Assembly (NCBI GenBank): GCA_013002025.1
Contig: JABDKW010000018.1
Span: 1 to 56,357, forward strand
Length of the DNA: 56,357 bases
Direction of reading: 5' to 3'
Origin: Gammaproteobacteria bacterium
GTDB taxonomy: Bacteria > Pseudomonadota > Gammaproteobacteria > Arenicellales > Arenicellaceae
Shown here: positions 43,311 to 51,725 of the stretch, piece by piece
How the letters are laid out: the number at the start of each line of letters is the position of its first letter
How positions within the stretch are numbered: the first letter of the stretch is position 1
Translations under genes and position numbers: made by a program
Notes under the pieces: generated by a model
Databases searched by the model: none
What the model was told of the DNA's origin: nothing
What the model saw: the letters and a program-made list of their open reading frames with translations, nothing else

Positions 43311-45290
43311 ATGCTAAGTATTGCGCAACTACGCAAGATATTGGTCTGTTTGTTCCTGAGTGTGGCGGTCATCGGCCTGGCCACAGCGCAACAGGACGAT
43401 TCTTTATTGGCAGATGATGATCTACTGCTTGACGACGGTGACCTGCTCGCCGAAGACGATGACCTGTTGAGCGATGATGATGATTTGCTGAGCGATGATC
43501 TGCTCGATGATGACCTTTTGTCGGAAGATGATCTCTACGATGAAGATGATGAGGCCGACAGCGAAGCTGCGCCCGATGAGGTTGGGCAGGCGCATCTGGA
43601 TCTGTTTGCGGAAGACCGATATCCGTCTGCCAACGCATGTAAGGCTTGCCATCCCAAACATTATGATGAATGGTCGGTGTCGCAGCATTCCTATGCTCAG
43701 CTTAGCCCTGTTTACATGGCGTTTCAAAACAGCATCAATTCCCTGACCAGCAATACTAATGGCGATTTTTGCATTCGCTGCCACAACCAGGTTGGCATGA
43801 ACATCGGCGAATCCACCTTTATCTCTAACCTTGACCGCCACCCCACCTCTCGGGAGGGCATTACCTGCGTAGTTTGCCACCGCATCGATCAGAATTACGG
43901 CAAGGTCTCCGGGCGTATGGCGCTGCGCGAGGGTGACCTGCTAAGCCCGATTTACGGCCCCAAGGGAGACGGCGAATTGAAGCGCGTGTTGGATAATCGC
44001 GACAAATACCGCGTGGTCACAGATCCGGAACGCTCAGGTCGTAAAATTCACACCGAGGTGGGCCATTTTCCGCAGCTCAGTTCGTCGAGTTTTTGTGGAA
44101 CCTGTCATGATGTAAACCTATTTAACGGGTTTCGCCTTGAAGAAGCGTTTTCAGAGTACAAAAATTCGCCTGCGGCCGCAGCCGGTACCAGTTGCCAGGA
44201 CTGCCACATGGGCACCACACAGGGTGTACCTGACGGTTACGAAATCGGTCCGGCGGCAATGGTGGGCGGCGTACCGACCGAAGATCGCAAACTGACCAAT
44301 CATTTTTTCGCTGGCCCCGACCATTCAGTGATTCACCCGGGTATATTTCCGCATAACGCAGAGGCCGCCGCAATGGCGACTCTGGCGGATTGGCTACAGT
44401 TTGACCATGCCGCCGGTTGGGGCACCGATGCCTTTGAAGATTCGGTGTCCGAAGACTACGAATTTCCGCCACGATGGCGTTCTATTGATGACCGCTATGA
44501 CGCGAGAGCAATTATGGAGCGCCAGTTTAACCTGCTGGAATGGGCTAAAACCAAACGCCTGGAAGTGCTACAGAACGGCTACCTGCTGGAAGATGTACAG
44601 CTGATCAGCGCCAGTAAGTCACGCGGCGTTCATTTCACCGTGGACGTAAAAAATGGCACAGATGGTCACAATGTGCCCACTGGGTTCGATGCCGAGCGCT
44701 TGATTTGGCTCAAAATCGACGTAACGGACGCCAATGGCAATGTGGTGTTCTATTCAGGTGACTTAGACCCCAATGGCGATTTGCGCGACACCCATTCGTT
44801 GTATGTGCACGATGGTTTATTGCCGCTGGACAAGCAGTTATTCACACTACAGTCACGGTTTATAACCCGCTTAGTACGTGGTGGTGAACGAGAGCAGGTG
44901 CTGGCAATTAATACCTCGCCGGACCCCTTGCCATTCGTGCGGCCATTCACGCGTTCGCTTACCTTAACAGGCCAGCCTGCAGGTGCCCGCAAACATCGCC
45001 AAACTATTCCACCCCTGGCCACCCGGGTAGCCAACTATAAAATACCCGCCGACCGACTAACCGGCCCTGGGCCGTATACAGCGGATATTAAATTGATGTC
45101 GGCCATGGTGCCGGTGAATTTGATAGACGCAATTCAATATGTCGGGTTTGACTACGGCATGTCAGCCAGACAGATTGCCGACCAGATCGTCGCCGGCCAC
45201 ACCGTGATCTGGGAAAAAACGCTATCCATACCAATGGGCGCAGCAGCAGTGGCGGGCGCGCCAGAGGAAGATAAAACAGCGGGAGATTGA
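43311..45290 (+). CDS. Pentaheme c-type cytochrome with acidic repeat
   Basis: A 659-residue exported protein. Signal peptide (LSIAQLRKILVCLFLSVAVIGLATAQ, shown in part), then residues about 28-90 form an Asp/Leu repeat (DDLLSDD-type units). Five CxxCH heme-attachment motifs follow: CKACH (110), CIRCH (154), CVVCH (186), CGTCH (262), CQDCH (295). The first motif with following HYDEW and SQHSYA residues is the cytochrome c554-like layout. The C-terminal third is heme-free and beta-rich (NGTDGHNVPTGFDAERLIW), a segment I recall from multiheme outer-surface cytochromes. The ATG at 43311 has GGAGGTGG upstream. The barrel gene follows after four bases. The role as the outermost electron carrier is inferred. 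Confidence 0.9.
   Translation: MLSIAQLRKILVCLFLSVAVIGLATAQQDDSLLADDDLLLDDGDLLAEDDDLLSDDDDLLSDDLLDDDLLSEDDLYDEDDEADSEAAPDEVGQAHLDLFAEDRYPSANACKACHPKHYDEWSVSQHSYAQLSPVYMAFQNSINSLTSNTNGDFCIRCHNQVGMNIGESTFISNLDRHPTSREGITCVVCHRIDQNYGKVSGRMALREGDLLSPIYGPKGDGELKRVLDNRDKYRVVTDPERSGRKIHTEVGHFPQLSSSSFCGTCHDVNLFNGFRLEEAFSEYKNSPAAAAGTSCQDCHMGTTQGVPDGYEIGPAAMVGGVPTEDRKLTNHFFAGPDHSVIHPGIFPHNAEAAAMATLADWLQFDHAAGWGTDAFEDSVSEDYEFPPRWRSIDDRYDARAIMERQFNLLEWAKTKRLEVLQNGYLLEDVQLISASKSRGVHFTVDVKNGTDGHNVPTGFDAERLIWLKIDVTDANGNVVFYSGDLDPNGDLRDTHSLYVHDGLLPLDKQLFTLQSRFITRLVRGGEREQVLAINTSPDPLPFVRPFTRSLTLTGQPAGARKHRQTIPPLATRVANYKIPADRLTGPGPYTADIKLMSAMVPVNLIDAIQYVGFDYGMSARQIADQIVAGHTVIWEKTLSIPMGAAAVAGAPEEDKTAGD
43404..43560 (+). 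repeat. Acidic Asp/Leu-rich coding repeat
   Basis: A low-complexity stretch of GATGAT- and CTGCTC-type codons encoding degenerate DDLLSDD/DDLLxE units between the signal peptide and the first heme of the pentaheme protein. Units are of uneven length, so a strict period cannot be set. Confidence 0.8.
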
Positions 45291-45294
45291 AAAA

Positions 45295-46752
45295 ATGAAA
45301 CAGAGCAATATGCCAAACCATAATAAAAGTAAATTGGCGCGAGTTGTCCGGCAATCGAGTAGTTGCGTGATTCGCTTTTGTACCCTGTTAGTTAGTTCTT
45401 GTGTTGCGATGTCGGCATTGGCTGCTTCGGGCGGTGATGGCGGCAAGCATGAGCCCCGCCTGTCTTCCGAGCCGCGGCCGTTTCTCACCGGCAAGGAACT
45501 CGGCGAGCGAACGCCTCCGCTATTGGAGTTTGGTGGCGATTTTCTTGGTACCGGTAATATCCGGCGCGGTTATGAATTACCTGGCGGTGCGGTGTGGACT
45601 CCGCGCCTGTGGGTATACGGTACCGGTCGCTCAGCCTACCAGCAATTTGATGTGGGTGATGGTGGCAGTAAAACCGCGGAATGGGTCAATCGCCTGGACT
45701 TGTTCGCCAATTTACAACTGACCGGTACTGAACGCGTGTTGTTGGGCATTTCACCACTGCACGAGGGCAACCGTTTCTCAGGCTATACCTTTGATTCGGA
45801 CGGCGAAGACGGCTCATTTGATAACTTCAATGCCCGCATTCGAACGCTGTTCTTTGAAGGCGATCTAGCCGAACTGCTTCCTAACTGGGATAAAGAAGAC
45901 GGCAAAAAAAACGATATTGGGTTTTCGGTCGGGCGCCAGCAGGTGTTATTCCAGGATGGAATGACCATTAATGACACATTGGATCTATTTGGCCTGAGTA
46001 AAAACAACATCCGCTTCGAGGGCGTGCCCTGGCTGGTCAACTGGCGCAGCACGTTCATGGTGGCGTGGGACGAAGTGAATCGTGAGAACAATGTCGAAGA
46101 TGATACCGCCACCCTGTATGGTTGGTTCAACCAGTGGGACACCATTCGCAGCACCATCGATCTCGACATTATTGTGGTTGAATCCGATCTTGAAAACGCC
46201 GACCAATTGGTGACCTCGATTAATTTTATTCAACGTCTGGGTAAAATCGGTTCAACGTTTAGGGTGGCGCATTCACGGGCGCTGGATGATGAGTCGGCGG
46301 TGGCTGGCGATGGGACGCTCCTGTTTACCGAACTCAACTATGTGCCCGCGTATACGCACGACAATATGTATGCCAATTTTTTCTATGCCGATGGTAATTA
46401 CACGTCGGCGGCCAGAGGCCCGCTGGGAGGGGGCCCACTGGGACGAGTGGGTTTGTTGTATGCGGCGTCCGGGCTGGGCTCCTATCGCCCGGCTCTCAGT
46501 AATCGCGCCAATGATGCCTACGGCTTTAGCGCCGGCTACCAGAAGATCAATGACCGCGCACGGCGCCAATTAACCATTGAAGTGGGTGCGCGTGAAAACG
46601 ACGCAACAAACACCAGCGAATATGGGCTGGCAGCAAGATTTCAACAAGCCCTTGGCAAGCGTTTCGTTTTTCAGGTGGATGGTTATGTCGCGGATCGCGA
46701 CAACCAGTCGAGCAGTTACGGTGGGCGGATGGAGTTCTTAATAAAGCTGTAA
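45295..46752 (+). CDS. Outer-membrane beta-barrel (porin-like) protein
   Basis: A 485-residue protein. A long signal peptide region (basic N-terminus, then CVIRFCTLLVSSCVAMSALA) precedes a mature part of alternating amphipathic strands rich in Tyr, Phe, Asn and Gly (RLWVYGTGRSAYQQFDVG, WVNRLDLFANLQLTGTERV, DIGFSVGRQQVLFQDGM, YANFFYADGNYTSA). It ends with a beta-strand GGRMEFLIKL, as expected for an outer-membrane barrel, though the last residue is Leu rather than Phe. The sequence does not identify the barrel family for me (alginate-export/OprD-like layout, or an MtrB-like decaheme partner). It is sandwiched between the pentaheme gene and the flavin reductase gene. It may form a porin-cytochrome complex. 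Confidence 0.8.
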   Translation: MKQSNMPNHNKSKLARVVRQSSSCVIRFCTLLVSSCVAMSALAASGGDGGKHEPRLSSEPRPFLTGKELGERTPPLLEFGGDFLGTGNIRRGYELPGGAVWTPRLWVYGTGRSAYQQFDVGDGGSKTAEWVNRLDLFANLQLTGTERVLLGISPLHEGNRFSGYTFDSDGEDGSFDNFNARIRTLFFEGDLAELLPNWDKEDGKKNDIGFSVGRQQVLFQDGMTINDTLDLFGLSKNNIRFEGVPWLVNWRSTFMVAWDEVNRENNVEDDTATLYGWFNQWDTIRSTIDLDIIVVESDLENADQLVTSINFIQRLGKIGSTFRVAHSRALDDESAVAGDGTLLFTELNYVPAYTHDNMYANFFYADGNYTSAARGPLGGGPLGRVGLLYAASGLGSYRPALSNRANDAYGFSAGYQKINDRARRQLTIEVGARENDATNTSEYGLAARFQQALGKRFVFQVDGYVADRDNQSSSYGGRMEFLIKL

Positions 46753-46794
46753 TGCCAATCTAGACAAATAAAGAAAAGATATCGAGGTAGGTGT

Positions 46795-48075
46795 ATGGAA
46801 TTCGAATATATTAGTGTGGTCAGATTTGCCGTAATCGTGATCATCGGCACATTGCTGATGTATTTGATCAATGAGTTTCTTCGTCGTCGGCGCATGATCA
46901 ATGTGGAACAAGATGCGCAGAACCTACGCCTCGACTTGCTTCGGGAACAGGTTCGTTACCACCACACCAAGGCCACCCAGCAGGAAGAAAAGAATCTCAA
47001 TGCCTGGTCCGGCACCCGTAAGTTCAGAGTTGATCGTATCGTGCCGGAAGCGACCGACATCTGTTCATTCTATCTAGCACCGCATGACGGTAAACCCTTG
47101 CCGGCATTTGACCCCGGCCAATACCTGACCTTCCAATTAGATGTTGCGGGGCACGACCGTGCAGTCATCCGTTGTTATTCACTGTCTGACTCGCCATTAG
47201 AGCGCGACCGATATCGTGTCACTATCAAGCGAATCGGGCCGCCTCGTAAGGAGCCGGACGCGCCTCCGGGCGTGTCCTCCGGGTATTTCCATACGGTGCT
47301 TAAAGAGGGCGATATTCTGGATTGCAAGTCACCCGGCGGAAACTTTTACCTGGACACGGCCGAGCACACACCCATTGTTTTAATCGGCGGTGGAATTGGC
47401 ATTACGCCCATGCTCAGTATGTTGAAAACAGTTTGCATGTCTGGGTCAAAGCGAGAGACCTGGTTATTTTATGGGGTGCGCGATGGTGCCGAACTGGTGC
47501 AACCAGAGGTGTTTCGAGAGTTGGAAAAAGCCCATGAAAACGTTCACGTGCGTTTTTGTTTCAGCAGCCCGGCAGAACACGAGAAGCAAGGTGAGCACTA
47601 CGACCATCACAGCCGCGTAACGGTAGATTTGATGCAGGAAGTGCTGCCGTCCATGAATTATGACTACTACATCTGTGGTCCCGGCCCGATGATGAATTCC
47701 ATCACTGAAGGATTGGAGGCTGCTGGCGTCGAGAAGAATCATGTGCACTACGAGAGCTTCGGCCCGGCCAGCGTCAAGCCTAAAACACCGCCGCCGACAG
47801 CTGAAGCCGACAGTGGCGTTAGCTTTAAAGTGATGTTTGCTAAATCCAATAAAGAACTCGATTGGCAGCCCTCCAGTGGCACCATTCTGGATTTCGCCGA
47901 AGCCAATGGAATAAATATGGATTGTGGCTGCCGAGCCGGTAGCTGTGGCACCTGTACCATCGCGGTCAGAGAAGGCACTTTTGACTATATTGATGAAATA
48001 AGCGCGGAGACCGAGGCGGGCAGTTGTCTGGCCTGTATGGCTGTGCCAAAAGATCGACTCGTGATTGACGCGTAA
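46795..48075 (+). CDS. Membrane-anchored FAD/NAD(P)/[2Fe-2S] oxidoreductase
   Basis: A 426-residue protein. An N-terminal transmembrane helix (VVRFAVIVIIGTLLMYLI) is followed by RRRR, so the catalytic part is cytoplasmic. The ferredoxin-reductase module comprises the FAD motif VIRCYSLSDSPLERDRY and the NAD(P) motif LIGGGIGITPMLSMLK with CGPGPMM near the end. The C-terminal [2Fe-2S] plant-type ferredoxin has CGCRAGSCGTCTIAV and SCLACMAV, i.e. four cluster cysteines. This is the phthalate-dioxygenase-reductase/Hcr layout with an added membrane anchor, in the order helix-FAD-NAD-2Fe2S. It can pass electrons between NAD(P)H and a membrane or periplasmic partner. GAGGT ribosome-binding site; the ATG at 46795. 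Confidence 0.93.
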   Translation: MEFEYISVVRFAVIVIIGTLLMYLINEFLRRRRMINVEQDAQNLRLDLLREQVRYHHTKATQQEEKNLNAWSGTRKFRVDRIVPEATDICSFYLAPHDGKPLPAFDPGQYLTFQLDVAGHDRAVIRCYSLSDSPLERDRYRVTIKRIGPPRKEPDAPPGVSSGYFHTVLKEGDILDCKSPGGNFYLDTAEHTPIVLIGGGIGITPMLSMLKTVCMSGSKRETWLFYGVRDGAELVQPEVFRELEKAHENVHVRFCFSSPAEHEKQGEHYDHHSRVTVDLMQEVLPSMNYDYYICGPGPMMNSITEGLEAAGVEKNHVHYESFGPASVKPKTPPPTAEADSGVSFKVMFAKSNKELDWQPSSGTILDFAEANGINMDCGCRAGSCGTCTIAVREGTFDYIDEISAETEAGSCLACMAVPKDRLVIDA

Positions 48076-48097
48076 AAAATTAAAACCAGGAGAAATC

Positions 48098-49123
48098 ATG
48101 AAAACGTTTACTAATTCAATACTTAAATTCGGCTTGCTCATTGCCTTGCTCTGTGGCTCAGCGCCGTTCGCATTGGCGGATGAGTTCCGGATGGATCCGG
48201 CCCGTGTTCAAGGTCCGGATGTCTGCGCTGACTGTCATGAATACAATGTGGCAGCGTGGCGCGAAACACATCACTTTAAGACCTTTAAAGAACTACCATC
48301 GCGACCCAAAGCGCGCGAGATTGCAGACAAAATGGGCTTGAAACGTATTAAACAGGGCAGTGACTGCCTGGGTTGTCACTTCACCGCCAAACCAGACGAC
48401 AGCGGCAAGGTAAAAACCATCGCCGGGATTACCTGTGAATCCTGCCACGGTGCAGGCGATAAATATGTCGATATACACAGTGATTTTGGTGGCAAGGAGG
48501 TGACCGCAGAAAACGAGCCAGCGGCACACCGCGACAAGCGCTGGGCAGATTCGTCAGCGGCTGGCATGATTCGGCCGGTTGACACCTACAAAGTTGCAGC
48601 AAATTGTTATAGCTGCCATACGGTGCCGAATGAAAAACTGGTCAATGTCGGCGGCCACCCGGCCGGTAGCAAATTCGAATTGGTGCGCTGGAGCCAGGGC
48701 GAAGTGCGCCACAACCTGCATTATTCAAACGGCAAAGAAAATGTAGAAGCGCCAGTGGAGCGCCGCCGCATGTTATACCTGGTTGGTAAAATGCTGGATC
48801 TAGAATATGCCTTCCGCGGTTTGGCAGACGCTACTGCCAAAGCCGACTACGCCGTCAGTATGGCCAAGCGCGCACAACGTGCCACGGCTCAGTTGAAGGC
48901 ACTTAACGGCACCTTGAATAATTCTCACATCGCGCAGATTGTGGCACTGGGAGAAGCCACCAAATTGAAGCTAAACGCCCGCGATGCCTATACCTCGGCG
49001 GCCAAAAAAGTGTCTGATATTGCGAAAAAATTCGCAGCGGACACAGACCCCGCATCATTGGCCGCAGTTGATGCCAGATTACCAACTCCGGACAAATATC
49101 GCGGTAAGGTCTACAACCCTTAA
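48098..49123 (+). CDS. Tetraheme cytochrome c554-like protein
   Basis: A 341-residue exported cytochrome. Signal peptide (FGLLIALLCGSAPFALADE), then four CxxCH motifs: CADCH (43), CLGCH (90), CESCH (113), CYSCH (170). The first heme with the following AWRETHHFKTF segment and the spacing of the four motifs fit the cytochrome c554 family (the tetraheme electron carrier from Nitrosomonas and its relatives). The C-terminal ~140 residues are heme-free and helical (MAKRAQRATAQLKALNG, TSAAKKVSDIAKKF), a possible docking module. AGGAGA ribosome-binding site. Likely the soluble periplasmic shuttle of the cluster. Confidence 0.93.
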   Translation: MKTFTNSILKFGLLIALLCGSAPFALADEFRMDPARVQGPDVCADCHEYNVAAWRETHHFKTFKELPSRPKAREIADKMGLKRIKQGSDCLGCHFTAKPDDSGKVKTIAGITCESCHGAGDKYVDIHSDFGGKEVTAENEPAAHRDKRWADSSAAGMIRPVDTYKVAANCYSCHTVPNEKLVNVGGHPAGSKFELVRWSQGEVRHNLHYSNGKENVEAPVERRRMLYLVGKMLDLEYAFRGLADATAKADYAVSMAKRAQRATAQLKALNGTLNNSHIAQIVALGEATKLKLNARDAYTSAAKKVSDIAKKFAADTDPASLAAVDARLPTPDKYRGKVYNP

Positions 49124-49171
49124 GCCAGTGACTTAAGCAAACAATAATAATCAGACAATGCAAATACACGG

Positions 49172-50887
49172 GTGAGGGATGTGGCGCTATCAAATGTAAA
49201 AATTGAGCGTAGAAAGAGATGGGATAAACCATTCGCAGAGGATTGGCAGGACGAGCAGCTAGAGCAGATTTTAAAGCTGCCAATCTTCGCTGCGATGGAA
49301 GAGGATAAATTCCCTAACAATCTGCCACTCAGAGGCATACTTCGCAACGACACACGGGTAGTGCATTACGACCCCGGCGACATAGTGGTGCGGGAGGACG
49401 ATTACGGCAGTTCGGCCTACGTTATTGTGTCTGGTGAAGTATCGGTGGTCTTGCCACCCGGCCTACCCGCGCACCTGCTGGGCCGGGCCGAATCAACTGG
49501 CCCGGAAGGTTGGCTAAAAGCTTTTTTGCGCGTATTCAATCGTTCGGATTATCGTGAGACCCGCGATTACGTTCAGAAAGACCTCGAGATAATCGCCGGC
49601 CTGCATGTGGAGCATGGTGTCGCCAGAGTGCGACTGCAGGACCATGAAAAAGTATTGTCGGATTGCACGCTGTTCCCGATCGGCGAAGGTGAGTTGATCG
49701 GTGAAGTTGCGGCGCTTACACGCAGCCCGCGCACTGCGACCATGGTGGTCACCAAGCCCAGTGTGTTATTAGAAATAAGGTGGCAGGGTTTTCGTGATTT
49801 GCGTAAATTCGACGATGCGTTTCGCGAGCGTATCGATAACATTTACCGCGAGCGCAACCGCGTTAGCTACTTAAAAGCGCTGCCATATTTTTCTAGTCTG
49901 GACGAGCCCACGGTGGAGCGATTGGCCGAACACGCGTTACTGGAAAGCTACGGTGATCTGGAATGGAAGGCGGACCGCAAAGCCGGTTCCAATACGGTGC
50001 CGGATGAACCGGTTATTGTGGCGCAAAATGATTATGTTGATGGCCTGTTAATAGTGCTTAACGGCAGTGCCCGTATCGTTGGCAAGTTTCATCAGGGCAA
50101 ACAGACTGTTGGGTTTTTGCGAGCCGGTGATTTTTTCGGTATGTCAGAGATTGTTGCAGAGCACTGTGACCCACAGCATGAGGCGCATATCGTGCATGAC
50201 TATAGCCTCACCGCTATTGGCCACGCGGATGTGTTGCGCATTCCCACTGATCTGGTGGAAAGTGAACTACTGTCAAATCTGAGCGACGAAGAGATTGAGC
50301 GCCTGCAGCGTGACTGTGCATATCCGTCAATGAGCATGGACCCCGGGCTGATGGAATTTTTCGGTCAGCATCATTACACCAATGGTCGTTCGACCATGGT
50401 AATCGACACCGCCCGCTGTGTTAGATGCGACGAGTGCGTCACGGCCTGCGCGCGCAATCATGACAATAACCCACGCTTTATCCGTCATGGGCGGCATTTC
50501 GCTAACTTGATGGTCACCACAGCCTGCATGCACTGTGTTGATCCGGTGTGCATGGTGGGTTGCCCCACCGGTGCCATCTCCAGACGGGTTGATGGTGAAG
50601 TGGTTATCAATGATGAAACCTGTATTGGTTGTAGCACCTGCGCAAACTCCTGCCCCTACGACAACATTAGAATGGTTGAGATCAAAAACAAATCAGGCAA
50701 TCTGGCCGTTGATCAGCAAACCAACAAACCCATCGTTAAGGCCACCAAGTGTGATTTGTGTGTTGATAATCTGGGTGGTCCGGCCTGCGTGCGAGCCTGC
50801 CCGCATGACGCTATGATGCGCATCGACCTTACCGATGCGGAATCTCTGGCAGATTTGCTGGCCAGAACCACCAACTTTGATTCCTGA
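49172..50887 (+). CDS. Double cyclic-nucleotide-binding domain fused to a four-[4Fe-4S] ferredoxin module
   Basis: A 571-residue cytoplasmic protein without signal peptide or membrane segment. Residues about 60-215 and 235-385 are two cNMP-binding (Crp-like) beta-rolls (GSSAYVIVSGEVSVV, GELIGEVAALTRSPRTATMVV; LLIVLNGSARIVG, GDFFGMSEIVAEH). The first has an insertion in its beta-roll. Residues about 416-560 form a DmsB/HybA/PsrB-type module with four cysteine clusters: CVRCDECVTAC, CMHCVDPVCMVGC, CIGCSTCANSC and CDLCVDNLGGPACVRAC. Such modules carry electrons between a catalytic subunit and a membrane anchor, and no catalytic molybdoprotein is encoded here. The start is a GTG at 49172, not well supported by a ribosome-binding site; GTG at 49181 is possible. 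The 50889 gene starts one base after the stop. Confidence 0.88.
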   Translation: MRDVALSNVKIERRKRWDKPFAEDWQDEQLEQILKLPIFAAMEEDKFPNNLPLRGILRNDTRVVHYDPGDIVVREDDYGSSAYVIVSGEVSVVLPPGLPAHLLGRAESTGPEGWLKAFLRVFNRSDYRETRDYVQKDLEIIAGLHVEHGVARVRLQDHEKVLSDCTLFPIGEGELIGEVAALTRSPRTATMVVTKPSVLLEIRWQGFRDLRKFDDAFRERIDNIYRERNRVSYLKALPYFSSLDEPTVERLAEHALLESYGDLEWKADRKAGSNTVPDEPVIVAQNDYVDGLLIVLNGSARIVGKFHQGKQTVGFLRAGDFFGMSEIVAEHCDPQHEAHIVHDYSLTAIGHADVLRIPTDLVESELLSNLSDEEIERLQRDCAYPSMSMDPGLMEFFGQHHYTNGRSTMVIDTARCVRCDECVTACARNHDNNPRFIRHGRHFANLMVTTACMHCVDPVCMVGCPTGAISRRVDGEVVINDETCIGCSTCANSCPYDNIRMVEIKNKSGNLAVDQQTNKPIVKATKCDLCVDNLGGPACVRACPHDAMMRIDLTDAESLADLLARTTNFDS

Positions 50888-50888
50888 C

Positions 50889-51719
50889 ATGGATGCAGGA
50901 CAAAAAAGCTTTCCCGGCCGCCGCCGCAGAAACACGTTACTGACCCTGATTTTGGGTGCGGTAATTGCCTTTACTCTGGTACTGGCGGATATCAGCTTCC
51001 GGAGTACCTCTGAATGGAGTGGTTGGATGCTGGTGGTTGGCTGTCTATTCCTCTATCTGTATTCCATTCGTAAGCGCTGGTCGACTCTGCCGGTCGGCCG
51101 CGTTGCGCACTGGTTGCAGTTTCACCTATACCTAAGCGCGTTAGTATTGCTGTTGTTTCTATTTCACCTGGATTGGCAATTACCCAGCGGTTGGTTAGGG
51201 GTCAGCCTGGCAATTGTGTTTGCCGGCACTCTAATAAGCGGCATGCTCGGTATTTACTGGTCACGCGTGGTGCCAGGCCTGCTTACCCGCCTCGGCGATG
51301 AGGTAATTTATCAACGTATCCCGGGGATCGCTCGGAAATTGAACACCCAGGCTGACGCATTAATCATGAAATCTGTAGAGGAAACGGATTCCGTTGCGCT
51401 GGCTGAATATTATGAAAATACCGCGCACCGCTACTTCGGCGCGCCCAAGTTTCAATGGTGGCGGCTGATCAATTCTCACGAGTCACAGCACAAGAGCGAG
51501 CGTGAACTTGAAACCTTAAGCCGATACATGCGGCCAGAGGAAATTGCCTTTGCTGATGAACTGCGGGATTTAATTCGCCAGAAAAACTTATTAAACGCGC
51601 ACCACACCTTGCAGGGCCTGTTGAAGAATTGGCTACTGACCCATGTAACATTTTCAATCGCTGTATTGCCGTTGTTAATCCTGCACATTGTTGTCGTTTT
51701 TGGCTTTGCCGCGCTCTGA
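50889..51719 (+). CDS. Polytopic membrane protein, candidate electron-transfer anchor
   Basis: A 276-residue protein with five likely transmembrane helices: LLTLILGAVIAFTLVLADI, WMLVVGCLFLYLYSI, WLQFHLYLSALVLLLFLF, WLGVSLAIVFAGTLISGML and, at the C-terminus, FSIAVLPLLILHIVVVFGF. A soluble region of about 115 residues lies between the fourth and fifth. Histidines sit at helix borders or inside membrane segments (RVAHWLQFH, LFHLDW, LLILHIVVV), as needed to bind b-type heme, and a first basic stretch (PGRRRRN) argues for a cytoplasmic N-terminus. I do not recognise a named family. It starts one base after the cNMP-[4Fe-4S] gene and ends six bases before the decaheme gene, which suggests a complex with both. 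A heme b is a hypothesis. Confidence 0.8.
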   Translation: MDAGQKSFPGRRRRNTLLTLILGAVIAFTLVLADISFRSTSEWSGWMLVVGCLFLYLYSIRKRWSTLPVGRVAHWLQFHLYLSALVLLLFLFHLDWQLPSGWLGVSLAIVFAGTLISGMLGIYWSRVVPGLLTRLGDEVIYQRIPGIARKLNTQADALIMKSVEETDSVALAEYYENTAHRYFGAPKFQWWRLINSHESQHKSERELETLSRYMRPEEIAFADELRDLIRQKNLLNAHHTLQGLLKNWLLTHVTFSIAVLPLLILHIVVVFGFAAL

Positions 51720-51725
51720 TCAATT

